From Streptomyces eurocidicus (lineage in GTDB: Bacteria > Actinomycetota > Actinomycetes > Streptomycetales > Streptomycetaceae), in the NCBI RefSeq assembly GCF_002891295.1, contig NZ_LGUI01000005.1, forward strand, positions 496,001-560,000: DNA of 64,000 bases, given 5' to 3'. Positions within the stretch are counted from its first letter, which is position 1; each line of letters starts with the position of its first letter. The notes beneath the pieces are model-generated. The model had not been told where the DNA came from, searched no databases, and was given only the letters and a program-made list of their open reading frames with translations. Of this stretch, positions 15,082 to 23,536 are shown piece after piece. The position numbers were made by a program, and so were the translations under genes.

Positions 15082-17940
15082 ATGGCGACGCTGGTGGAAA
15101 GGGAGGACGCGCTTGCGACTCTCGGGAACGCCTTTGAGGAATGCGAGGGAGGCCGGGGCCGCACGGTAGTGGTCAGCGGCCCGCCGGCCGGTGGCAGGTC
15201 GGAGCTCCTGCACGCCTTCTGCGACCACGTCCTGGGCTCCGGGGCGCTGCTGCTCATGGCCGGCGGCTCCCGCTCGGAGCGGGCCGTCCGGCTCGGCGTC
15301 TTCAGCCAGCTGGTGCACAACGCCCCGCTGCCGCCGGACATCATCCGCCGGGTGGCGGAGGCGGTGGTCGACCCGGCCTTCGCGCCGGAGCGCGCGGGGA
15401 AACCGGAGTGGCGGGAGTGGCAGGGGGAACCGGCCGGGCGGGCGGAGCCGGAGAGGCCGGCGGTGTCCTTACCCGCGCCGGGTGCCGCGCCCTCCCGCCG
15501 CCCCGGCACCGGTGTGATCAGGGAGGCGTGCGAGGCCCTGCTCAAGCTGGCCGAGCATCGCACGGTCGTGCTCGCGGTCGACGACCTCCACTTCGTGGAC
15601 GAGGAGTCCCTGCGCGCCCTGCTGTACCTGCGTCTGTGCGTCCGGCCCGCGCGCACGCTGCTGCTGTTCACCGAGTGGCCCGACGTCTGGTGCGCCCCGT
15701 CCGCCTCGTCCGCGCTGCGCGCCGAGCTCACCGCCCCGCCGTACCGCCGGATCCGGCTCGCACCCCTGACACGGGACGGGGTGGCCCGGCTCGTCGCCCG
15801 GAGCCTCGGACCGGCCAGGGCGGCCCGGTGCGCCGCCGCCTACCACCGGCTCACCGGGGGCAACCCCACGCTGGTGCGCGCCCTGATCGAGGACGACACG
15901 GCCGCCGGGGACCCGGGCGGTCCGCCGGCGGTGGGGGAGGCGTTCGACCGCGCCGTCCTCGCCTGCCTGCACCGCTGGGACCCCGCCCTGGCCGGCCTCG
16001 CGCGCAGCGTCGCCCTGCTCGGCCCGCGCGCCTCCGCCCCGCTCGTCGGCGAGCTGCTGAACTCGCCCCCCGCGCTCGTCGCCCGGGGCCTCGCGGCCCT
16101 CGGCGAGGCGGGGCTGCTGGAAGCCGGCCGGTTCCGCCACCCCGCCGTCGCGGCGGCCGTGCTGAAGGACCTGGCCCCCGCCGAGGCGGCCCGGCTGCGC
16201 GCCCGTACCGCCGGACTCCTCTACCACCACGGCGCGGTCGCCGAGGAGGTGGCCGACCACCTCGTGGCCGGGGGCGGGGCGCCCGGCCCGTGGGCGGTCG
16301 CCCCGCTGCGCGAGGCGGCCCGGCGGGCCCTCGTGGTCAACGACGACGCGCGGCTGGCCGCCGAGTACCTCTCCCTCGCCCGGCGGAGCTGCCGGGATGA
16401 GCGCGAACGCGCCTCCGTCACCGCCGAGTTGGCCATGGCCCGCTGGCGCACCAACCCCTCCGCCGCGATCAGGCTGACCCCGCTGCGCGACGCCCTCTCC
16501 CACCCCGGGCCGAGCGAGCGGGACATGCCGGTCGTCGTGCGCAACCTGCTCTGGCGGGGCGACCACGGCGAGGCGGAGAAGGCGCTCGCCCTGCTGCACG
16601 GGGGCAACGGCCGGCTCGACGCCCAGACGGCCGCCGAGATCGACCTCACCTACCAGTGGATCTACGGTCCGCGCCCGGCCGCCCCCGGCCGCGCCACGCC
16701 CACCGGGCCGGCCGCGGCCGACCCCTGGACCCGGGCCGCCGCGGTCCTCGGCGCGCGGCTGCACACCTGGCGCCGGGACGAACTCGCCGAGAGCGCCTGG
16801 CACCTGCTGCGCGGCTCACGGCTGAGCGAGACCTCGCTGGGCGTCCTCGCCACCGGTCTGATCGCACTGACCTACGCCGACGAGCTGGACCGCGCCGTGT
16901 CCTGGTGCGACGGCCTGGTGGCCGAGGCGGTCCGGCGCCGCGCCCCCGCCTGGCGGGCGATGCTGGGCAGCGTGCGCGCCGATCTCGCGCTGCGCCAGGG
17001 CGACCCGGCCGCCGCCAAGGCGTACGCCCGGAGGGCGCTCGACCTGGCCAGGGCGCAGGGCTGGGGCGTGCTGGTCGGCTATCCGCTCGCCACGCTGGTC
17101 CTCGCGGCCACGGCGACGGGCGCGTACGAAGAGGCGTACGCGGAACTGGAGCAGATGTCGCCGGACCACACCTTCGAAACGGTGTTCGGGCTGCGGTATC
17201 TGCACGCCCGGGGCCATCTGCACCTCGCGACGGGCGGCGTGCTGGCCGCGTACACCGACTTCACCCGGTGCGGCGACCTGATGCGCGAGTGGGAGATCGA
17301 CATCCCGGCGCTCGTGCCCTGGCGCGGCGACCTCGCCCAGGCCCAGCTCCGGCTGGGCAACCGGGAGGCGGCCCGCGACCTGGTGACCGCGCAGCTGGCC
17401 CGGCCCGGGGCGATCGGCGCCCGGCTGCGCGGGATCTCGCGGCGGATCCTCGCCGCGACGGCCGGCCGGGGAGAGCGCGTACCGCTGCTGCGCGAGGCGG
17501 TCGCCGATCTCCGCGCGGCGGGCGACCGGCTCGAACTGGCCCGCGCCCTGGCGGACCTCGGCCGGGCCCGCCACGAGGCCGGGGACCCCGGCCGGGCCCG
17601 CCCGGCGGCGCCGGGCGCGGTGGAGGAGACGAGGGCCGCCGGCCCGCCCGACTTCCTCGGCCTGGTGCGGGAACCCGGGGCCCGGCCGAGGCCGCCCGCG
17701 CGGCCCGGCCTTCCCGACGAGCGGCTCGCCGCCCTCAGCGACGCCGAGCTGAGGGTGGCCGCGCAGGCGGCGCTCGGCTACACCAACCGGGAGATCGGCT
17801 CCCGGCTGCACATCACCCCGAGCACGGTCGAGCAGCATCTGACCCGGGTCTACCGCAAGTTGCGCATCGGCGGCCGCCGCCATCTGCCGGCCGGGCTGCT
17901 GCCCCCCTCCCCGGCGGCGGGCGAGCGGCGGGCCGGGTGA
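15082..17940 (+). CDS. LAL-family (MalT-like) LuxR transcriptional regulator, with TTA codon
   Basis: The 952-residue regulator has an N-terminal AAA-type ATPase (residues ~1-280), a long helical/TPR-like middle, and a C-terminal LuxR helix-turn-helix (ALGYTNREIGSRLHITPSTV, then EQHLTRVYRKL). The Walker A position reads GPPAGGRS, with Arg where Lys is expected; Walker B (VVLAVDDLHF) is normal. Leu130 is encoded by TTA at 15469-15471, a bldA-type codon. ATG 15082 with GCAGGGAA upstream begins the family motif LVERE. Divergent from the biosynthetic operon, it is its likely activator, and bldA would tie it to development. An end near 17940 is followed by the peptidase operon 69 bp on. Confidence 0.88.
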   Translation: MATLVEREDALATLGNAFEECEGGRGRTVVVSGPPAGGRSELLHAFCDHVLGSGALLLMAGGSRSERAVRLGVFSQLVHNAPLPPDIIRRVAEAVVDPAFAPERAGKPEWREWQGEPAGRAEPERPAVSLPAPGAAPSRRPGTGVIREACEALLKLAEHRTVVLAVDDLHFVDEESLRALLYLRLCVRPARTLLLFTEWPDVWCAPSASSALRAELTAPPYRRIRLAPLTRDGVARLVARSLGPARAARCAAAYHRLTGGNPTLVRALIEDDTAAGDPGGPPAVGEAFDRAVLACLHRWDPALAGLARSVALLGPRASAPLVGELLNSPPALVARGLAALGEAGLLEAGRFRHPAVAAAVLKDLAPAEAARLRARTAGLLYHHGAVAEEVADHLVAGGGAPGPWAVAPLREAARRALVVNDDARLAAEYLSLARRSCRDERERASVTAELAMARWRTNPSAAIRLTPLRDALSHPGPSERDMPVVVRNLLWRGDHGEAEKALALLHGGNGRLDAQTAAEIDLTYQWIYGPRPAAPGRATPTGPAAADPWTRAAAVLGARLHTWRRDELAESAWHLLRGSRLSETSLGVLATGLIALTYADELDRAVSWCDGLVAEAVRRRAPAWRAMLGSVRADLALRQGDPAAAKAYARRALDLARAQGWGVLVGYPLATLVLAATATGAYEEAYAELEQMSPDHTFETVFGLRYLHARGHLHLATGGVLAAYTDFTRCGDLMREWEIDIPALVPWRGDLAQAQLRLGNREAARDLVTAQLARPGAIGARLRGISRRILAATAGRGERVPLLREAVADLRAAGDRLELARALADLGRARHEAGDPGRARPAAPGAVEETRAAGPPDFLGLVREPGARPRPPARPGLPDERLAALSDAELRVAAQAALGYTNREIGSRLHITPSTVEQHLTRVYRKLRIGGRRHLPAGLLPPSPAAGERRAG

Positions 17941-18009
17941 CCCCGACACAGGCTTCCGTGCCCGCGGGGCTCTGGCCCGGGCGTGCGCCCTCGCGTAGCG
18001 TGACGGGAC

Positions 18010-18843
18010 ATGAAGATCCTGATCTCCGCGGACATGGAAGGCGTCACCGGTGTCACCTGGCCGGCCGACGTGCTGCCCGGCGCGTCGCAGTGGGAGAGGT
18101 GCCGGCACCTGTTCACCTCGGACGTGAACGCGGCCGTCGCCGGGTTCTTCGCCGGGGGCGCCGACGAGGTGCTGATCAACGAGGCGCACTGGTCCATGCG
18201 CAATCTGCTGCTGGAGGAGCTGGACGAGCGGGCGGTGCTGCTGACGGGCAAGCACAAGTCCCTGAGCATGGTCGAGGGCGTACAGCACGGCGACGTGGAC
18301 GGCGTCGCGTTCCTCGGGTACCACGCGGCCGCGGGGGCCGAAGGGGTGCTCGCGCACACCTATCTGGCGAACTCCCTCACCGGCGTATGGGTGGACGGCA
18401 CGCGGGCGAGCGAGGGGTTGCTCAACTCTCTGGTCGTCGCGGAATACGGTGTGCCCGTGGTGCTGGTGACCGGCGACGACCGGACCTGCGAGGACGCCAA
18501 GGGGTATGCCCCCGGAGCCCGTTCGGTCGCCGTCAAGGACTATGTCTCGCGGTACGCGGCGGTCTGCCGCCCGCCGGCCGTCACGGCCGCGGACATCCGG
18601 GCCGCCGCGCGGGAGGCGGCGGCCCTCGCGGTGCGGCACGAACCGGTCCGCCGCGGGCCCTTCACGCTGGAGCTGGAATTCGACGCCGAGCACCTGGCCG
18701 GCCAGGCCACGTGCGTACCGGGCGTCGAGCGGTGCGGCGAGCGCCGGGTCTCCTACACCACGCCGACCATGTACGAAGGCATCCGCTGCTTCAAGGCGGT
18801 CACGACCGTCGTGGCGGCGTCGGTGGAGGAGCAATATGGCTGA
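18010..18843 (+). CDS. M55 family D-aminopeptidase (DppA-like)
   Basis: The 277-residue protein opens with MKILISADMEGVTGV, where the Asp and Glu are the first zinc ligands of DppA-type D-aminopeptidases. It continues with NEAHWSMRN, GYHAAAGAEGVLAHT (histidine ligands) and VTGDDRTCEDAKGY. The length matches the family (~275). These enzymes release N-terminal D-amino acids from peptides and form decamers. Its stop overlaps the next gene by 8 bp. Placed with M20 and S9 peptidases, it suggests a small peptide-salvage unit able to handle D-residues. Confidence 0.9.
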   Translation: MKILISADMEGVTGVTWPADVLPGASQWERCRHLFTSDVNAAVAGFFAGGADEVLINEAHWSMRNLLLEELDERAVLLTGKHKSLSMVEGVQHGDVDGVAFLGYHAAAGAEGVLAHTYLANSLTGVWVDGTRASEGLLNSLVVAEYGVPVVLVTGDDRTCEDAKGYAPGARSVAVKDYVSRYAAVCRPPAVTAADIRAAAREAAALAVRHEPVRRGPFTLELEFDAEHLAGQATCVPGVERCGERRVSYTTPTMYEGIRCFKAVTTVVAASVEEQYG

Positions 18844-20200
18844 GAGCGGGACGGGCACGGCGACCGGCGGCGGACCGGCGGGGCCGGACGAGCGGGCCCT
18901 CACGGAAGTGGTCCGGTTCACCTCGGACCTGATCCGGATCGACACCACCAACAGGGGCGACGGGGACTGCCGGGAGCGCCCCGCCGCCGAGTACGTCGGC
19001 GGGCTGCTGGCCGACGCCGGCATCGAGCCGGTCCTGCTGGAGCGGGACCCCGGGCGCACCAACGTCGTCGCCCGGATCCCCGGCACGGACCCGGACGCCC
19101 CGGCGCTGCTGGTCCACGGGCATCTGGACGTGGTGCCCGCCGACCCGGCCGACTGGACCGGCCACCCCTTCTCGGGCGAGGTCCGGGACGGCGCGGTGTG
19201 GGGCCGGGGCGCCGTCGACATGAAGAACATGGACGCGATGGTGCTGGCCACCGTGCGCTCCTGGGCCCGTTCGGGCGCGCGCCCGCGCCGGGACGTCGTG
19301 CTCGCCTTCACCGCCGACGAGGAGGACCGGGCGCACGCGGGCGCCGGCTTCCTCGTCCGGGAGCACCCCGAGCTCTTCGAGGGCTGCACGGAGGCCATCG
19401 GCGAGTCGGGCGCGTACACCTTCCACGCGGACGGCGGGCTGCGGCTCTACCCGGTGGCCGCGGCGGAGCGCGGCACGTGCTGGATCGAGCTCACGGCCAG
19501 GGGCACCGCCGGCCATGGCTCCAAGATCAACCATGACAACGCGGTCGTCGCGCTCGCCGCCGCCGTCACCCGGATCGGCGCGCACGAATGGCCGGTGATG
19601 CTCTCCCCGGCCGTCCGGGCGGCGCTGTGCGAGATCTCGGCCCTGTACGGGATCGACGCCGACCCGGAGGCCCGGGACTTCGACGTGGACCAGCTGCTGG
19701 CCAAGCTGGGTTCGGCCGCCAAGCTGGTCGCCGCGACGGTGCGCAACAGCGCCAACCCCACCATGCTGAACGCCGGGTACAAGGTCAATGTGATCCCCGG
19801 GGCCGCCACCGGCCGGGTCGACGGCCGGGTGGTGCCGGGCGGCGACGAGGAGTTCCGGACCACCATGGACCGGCTCACCGGGCCGGCCGTGGACTGGGAG
19901 TTCGTGCAGCACGGCGCGCCGGCCCAGGCGCCGGTGGACGCCCCGCTGTTCGCGCGGATGCGGGCGGCCGTCGAGCTCTTCGACCCGGAGGGGCACGTGG
20001 TGCCGTTCTGCATGTCCGGCGGCACGGACGCCAATCAGTTCGCCCGCCTGGGCATCGCCGGCTACGGCTTCTCGCCGCTGCGGCTGCCCGTGGGCTTCGA
20101 CTACCAGGCGCTGTTCCACGGCGTCGACGAACGGGTCCCGGTGGACGCGCTGCACTTCGGCGTCCGGGTGCTCGACCACTTCCTGCTCGAAAGAGCCTGA
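18836..20200 (+). CDS. M20/M25/M40 family metallopeptidase
   Basis: The 454-residue hydrolase has the M20 zinc motifs HGHLDVVP, RGAVDMKNM (bridging Asp) and TADEED (catalytic Glu), and a dimerisation domain with the GTAGHGSKIN segment. A late SGGTDANQFARLG contains the usual Gly-rich zinc region, and HGVDERVP supplies the last His. Relatives include dipeptidases and acetylornithine/succinyldiaminopimelate deacylases. ATG 18836 follows GGAGGA and overlaps the M55 gene (ATGGCTGA), showing translational coupling. Confidence 0.9.
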   Translation: MAESGTGTATGGGPAGPDERALTEVVRFTSDLIRIDTTNRGDGDCRERPAAEYVGGLLADAGIEPVLLERDPGRTNVVARIPGTDPDAPALLVHGHLDVVPADPADWTGHPFSGEVRDGAVWGRGAVDMKNMDAMVLATVRSWARSGARPRRDVVLAFTADEEDRAHAGAGFLVREHPELFEGCTEAIGESGAYTFHADGGLRLYPVAAAERGTCWIELTARGTAGHGSKINHDNAVVALAAAVTRIGAHEWPVMLSPAVRAALCEISALYGIDADPEARDFDVDQLLAKLGSAAKLVAATVRNSANPTMLNAGYKVNVIPGAATGRVDGRVVPGGDEEFRTTMDRLTGPAVDWEFVQHGAPAQAPVDAPLFARMRAAVELFDPEGHVVPFCMSGGTDANQFARLGIAGYGFSPLRLPVGFDYQALFHGVDERVPVDALHFGVRVLDHFLLERA

Positions 20201-20228
20201 CGGACCGTCCTGAGGAGGCGTAAGCAAC

Positions 20229-22214
20229 ATGGTGTCCACGGCGCCCTACGGAGCGTGGCAGTCCCCGGTCGACGCGGAGCTCGCCGCGTCGCACGGCGGC
20301 CGGCCCAACTTCGTGGGCACGGTCGGTGACGAGGTGTGGTGGGTGGCCCCGCGCCCGCGTGAGGAGGGCCGCTTCGCCCTGGTGCGACGGCGGGCCGACG
20401 GCGACGAGCGGGCGGTGCTGCCCGCGCCGTGGAACGTCCGCAACCGCGTCTTCGAATACGGCGGCCTGCCCTGGGCCGCCGTCCCCCGGGAGACCGGCGG
20501 CCCGCTGGTGGTCTTCACCCACTTCACCGACCAGCGGCTCTACGCCTACGAGCCCGACGCCCCGGACGGCGCCGGGCCGCGGCCCCTGACGCCCCTGTCG
20601 AGGACCGGCGGCGGCCGCCGCTGGGCGGATCCGGTGCTGCTTCCGGATCGCGGCGAAGTGTGGTGCGTGCTGGAGGAGTTCACCGGCGAGGGCCCGTCGG
20701 ACGTGCGCCGGGTGCCGGTGGCCGTGCCCCTGGACGGCTCCGCGGCCGGGGACCGGGGCGCGGTCCGGGAGCTGGCGGAGGACTCGCACCGCTTCGTCAC
20801 CGGCCCCCGGCTCTCCCCGGACGGGCGGCGGGTGGCCTGGCTCGCCTGGGACCACCCGCGGATGCCCTGGGAGGGCACGGAGCTGCGCACGGCCGAGGTG
20901 GCCGGGGACGGCCGCTTCACGGAGGCGCGCACGGTGCTGGGCGGCCCCGGGGAGGCCGTGGCCCAGACGGAGTGGGCGCCGGACGGCTCGCTCCTCGCGG
21001 CGAGCGACCGCTCCGGCTGGTGGAACCTCTACCGGGTGGACCCGGACACGGGGGAGCGCACCGCCCTGTGCCGCCGCGAGGAGGAGTTCGCGGGGCCGCT
21101 GTGGGTCCCCGGGCTGCGCTGGTTCGCGCCGCTGGCGCACGGCCTGATCGCCGTGGTGCACGGCCGCGGCGCCGCGGCCCTCGGCATACTCGACCCGGCC
21201 ACCGGCGAGGTGGTCGACGCGGCCGGGCCGTGGACGGAGTGGGCGGCGACGCTCGCGGTCAGCGGCACCCGGGCCGTCGGCGTCGCGGCGAGCCCCCGCA
21301 GCGCCTACGAGGTGGTGGAGCTGGACGCGTGCACCGGCCGCGCCCGCGCGATCGGCGCCCGGCACGTCGACCGGGTGGACGCCGCGTACTACTCCGAGCC
21401 GCGGATCCGCGTCTTCACCGGCCCGGGCGGGCGGGAGGTCCACGCCCACGTCCACCCGCCGCACAGCCCCGACTTCACCGGCCCCTCGGACGAGCTGCCG
21501 CCGTACGTGGTGTGGGCGCACGGCGGCCCCACCGCGCGGACGCCGCTCGTCCTCGACCTGGAGATCGCCTACTTCACCTCGCGCGGCATCGGCGTCGTCG
21601 AGGTGAACTACGGCGGTTCGACCGGCTACGGGCGGGAGTACCGCGAGCGGCTGCGGGGCCGCTGGGGCGTGGTCGACGTGGAGGACTGCGCGGCCGTCGC
21701 CGAGGCGCTCGCCGCGGAGGGCACGGCCGACCGGGCCCGGCTGGCGATCCGCGGCGGCAGCGCCGGCGGCTGGACGGCGGCCTGCTCGCTCACCGCCACC
21801 GACCGCTACGCCTGCGCCACCATCCTCTACCCGGTGCTGGACCTGCTGACCTGGGCGCGCGGCGGCACCCACGACTTCGAGTCGCGCTATCTCGACAGCC
21901 TGATCGGCCCCCTGGAGGACGCCGACCGCTACCGTGACCGCTCCCCGCTCGCCCGGGCGGACCGGGTGGCCACCCCGTTCCTGCTGCTCCAGGGGCTCGC
22001 GGACCCCATCTGCCCGCCCGAGCAGAGCGAGCGGTTCCTGGCGGCGATCGCGGGGCGCGGGGTGCCGCACGCCTACCTCGCCTTCGAGGGGGAGGGGCAC
22101 GGTTTCCGCCGGGCCGACACCATGGTCCGCGCGCTCCAGGCGGAGCTCTCGCTCTACGCCCGGACCTTCGGGGTCGCGGCGCCGGGCGTGCCGGTGCTGG
22201 AGCTCGTGAAGTGA
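20229..22214 (+). CDS. S9 family prolyl oligopeptidase-type serine peptidase
   Basis: The 661-residue protein combines an N-terminal beta-propeller (WD-like blades such as LSPDGRRVAWLAWD and WAPDGSLLAASDRSGWWNLY) with a C-terminal alpha/beta hydrolase. The hydrolase has the nucleophile elbow RGGSAGGW, Asp in GLADPICPPEQ and His in EGEGHGFR. This is the dipeptidyl/acylaminoacyl-peptidase arrangement, with no signal peptide. AGGAGGCG lies nine bases before ATG 20229, and the gene starts 28 bp after the M20 gene. Confidence 0.92.
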   Translation: MVSTAPYGAWQSPVDAELAASHGGRPNFVGTVGDEVWWVAPRPREEGRFALVRRRADGDERAVLPAPWNVRNRVFEYGGLPWAAVPRETGGPLVVFTHFTDQRLYAYEPDAPDGAGPRPLTPLSRTGGGRRWADPVLLPDRGEVWCVLEEFTGEGPSDVRRVPVAVPLDGSAAGDRGAVRELAEDSHRFVTGPRLSPDGRRVAWLAWDHPRMPWEGTELRTAEVAGDGRFTEARTVLGGPGEAVAQTEWAPDGSLLAASDRSGWWNLYRVDPDTGERTALCRREEEFAGPLWVPGLRWFAPLAHGLIAVVHGRGAAALGILDPATGEVVDAAGPWTEWAATLAVSGTRAVGVAASPRSAYEVVELDACTGRARAIGARHVDRVDAAYYSEPRIRVFTGPGGREVHAHVHPPHSPDFTGPSDELPPYVVWAHGGPTARTPLVLDLEIAYFTSRGIGVVEVNYGGSTGYGREYRERLRGRWGVVDVEDCAAVAEALAAEGTADRARLAIRGGSAGGWTAACSLTATDRYACATILYPVLDLLTWARGGTHDFESRYLDSLIGPLEDADRYRDRSPLARADRVATPFLLLQGLADPICPPEQSERFLAAIAGRGVPHAYLAFEGEGHGFRRADTMVRALQAELSLYARTFGVAAPGVPVLELVK

Positions 22215-22302
22215 ACCCGGCGTCCGGAAAGGACGACTGAGGGGCGGTCAGCGACGGCCGAGGGGGGCGCACGCCGGGGGCGCCTCCCTATAGGCAAGAG
22301 CC

Positions 22303-22321
22303 TGAGGTTAGCCTAACCTAA
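22303..22321. promoter_or_regulatory. iron box 1 (DmdR1/IdeR-type)
   Basis: TGAGGTTAGCCTAACCTAA matches the Streptomyces iron-box palindrome TTAGGTTAGGCTMACCTAA at nearly all positions. It is flanked by TATAGGC (22289-22295) and GCCTATA (22322-22328). It lies 165-183 bp upstream of the siderophore operon start and 90 bp after the peptidase operon. Confidence 0.85.
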
Positions 22322-22440
22322 GCCTATATTCGTGCTCGCTGCGTCCGTATGCCACCGGGCTCCTTCCTGCTCGGAGGCGTGCGGGCGCGGCCGGGCGCCC
22401 CGGCCTGCCCGGCCGATGCGTCGAGAGCGAGCCGGGCATG

Positions 22441-22459
22441 TAAGGTGAGGCTTACCTTA
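22441..22459. promoter_or_regulatory. iron box 2 (DmdR1/IdeR-type) at the dhbA promoter
   Basis: TAAGGTGAGGCTTACCTTA is a second near-consensus iron box, ending 27 bp before the GTG start of dhbA. Iron-loaded DmdR bound here would block transcription of the whole siderophore operon. Confidence 0.88.
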
Positions 22460-22485
22460 GTATGAATGGAATCGGGGGAACAGCC

Positions 22486-23265
22486 GTGCAGCAGTCCGAA
22501 CTCTCCGGCCGCGTCGCGCTGGTGACCGGAGCCGGCCAGGGCATAGGCGAGGCCGTGACACGCGCCCTCGTCGCACAGGGAGCACGCGTCGCGGCCCTCG
22601 ACTGGACCCCGGACGGCGTCAAGCGCCTCGAGGCCGAATTCGGCCGTGACACCGTCACCGCCCACACCGCCGACGTCGCCGACAGCGCCGCCGTGGAGGC
22701 CGTCGTCGACGAGGTCGAGCGCACCGTCGGCCCGCTCGCCATCCTCGTCAACGTCGCCGGAGTGCTGCGCCCGTCCCCGGTCGTCGACATCACCGACGAG
22801 GTCTGGGAGCGCACCTTCGCCGTCAACTCCACCGGCGTCTTCAACGCCTCCCGCGCCGCCGCCCGCCGGATGACCGGACGCGGCTCCGGCTGCATCGTCA
22901 CCGTCGGCTCCAACGCCGCGGGCGTGCCGCGCACCAGCATGGCCGCGTACGCCGCCTCGAAGGCCGCCGCCACCATGTTCACCAAGTGCCTCGGCCTGGA
23001 GCTCGGCCGCAGCGGCGTCCGCTGCAACGTCGTCTCGCCCGGCTCCACCGACACCGCCATGCAGCGCGACCTGTGGACCGACGAGCAGTCCCCCCTCCGC
23101 GTCATCGAGGGCGACCCCGCCAGCTACCGGGTCGGAATCCCCCTCGGCCGCATCGCCGAGCCCTCGGACGTCGCCGACGCCGTCACCTTCCTGGTCTCGG
23201 ACCGCGCCCGGCACATCACCATGCACGACCTCTACGTCGACGGCGGCGCGACCCTGCGCGCCTGA
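22486..23265 (+). CDS. dhbA: 2,3-dihydro-2,3-dihydroxybenzoate dehydrogenase
   Basis: The 259-residue classical SDR has TGAGQGIGE, NVAGVLRPSP, a catalytic Ser in VGSNAAGVPRTS, and YAASKAA with the Tyr and Lys. It oxidises 2,3-dihydro-2,3-dihydroxybenzoate to 2,3-dihydroxybenzoate with NAD+, the third step of catechol siderophore synthesis. I prefer GTG 22486, which has GGGGGAA six bases upstream, over ATG 22462, which lies 2 bp from the iron box and within the promoter. Role is set by the dhbC, dhbE and dhbB genes that follow. A 271-bp gap with a strong hairpin separates it from dhbC. Confidence 0.9.
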   Translation: MQQSELSGRVALVTGAGQGIGEAVTRALVAQGARVAALDWTPDGVKRLEAEFGRDTVTAHTADVADSAAVEAVVDEVERTVGPLAILVNVAGVLRPSPVVDITDEVWERTFAVNSTGVFNASRAAARRMTGRGSGCIVTVGSNAAGVPRTSMAAYAASKAAATMFTKCLGLELGRSGVRCNVVSPGSTDTAMQRDLWTDEQSPLRVIEGDPASYRVGIPLGRIAEPSDVADAVTFLVSDRARHITMHDLYVDGGATLRA

Positions 23266-23356
23266 CGAAGACGCACGACCGGCGGCCGGCACCTGACCGG
23301 CGGCCGGTCCCACCACGCACTTCCTCCCACCCACCCACGGGAGGGGACGGGCCGGA

Positions 23357-23405
23357 GGGGGCCTGGTGAGGGGCGTAAAGCGAAGCAGCCCCTCACCAGG
23401 CCCCC
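23357..23405. terminator. perfect 18-bp hairpin inside the siderophore operon
   Basis: Arms GGGGGCCTGGTGAGGGGC (23357-23374) and its exact complement (23388-23405) enclose a 13-nt loop GTAAAGCGAAGCA. It lies between dhbA and dhbC, 92 bp after the dhbA stop and 131 bp before the dhbC start. It could be a partial terminator, an attenuator, or an RNA-stability element that sets the dhbA to dhbCEB ratio. A second promoter for dhbC after it is possible. Confidence 0.65.
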
Positions 23406-23536
23406 GGAGGCCCGGCACCGCACCGGAAAGCCCCGCGCAGCGGACCGCACCGGAAACGGCGCCGCACCCGGCACACGAACGCCGGAAACGGCAACACGCA
23501 GACCCGACGAGACCCGTCGGGAGAACGGAGCAGCAG

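Noticed and set aside
22462..22485. ATG 22462 as start of dhbA
   Set aside because: It lies 2 bp from the iron box in the promoter and has no ribosome site. GTG 22486 has GGGGGAA at proper spacing.
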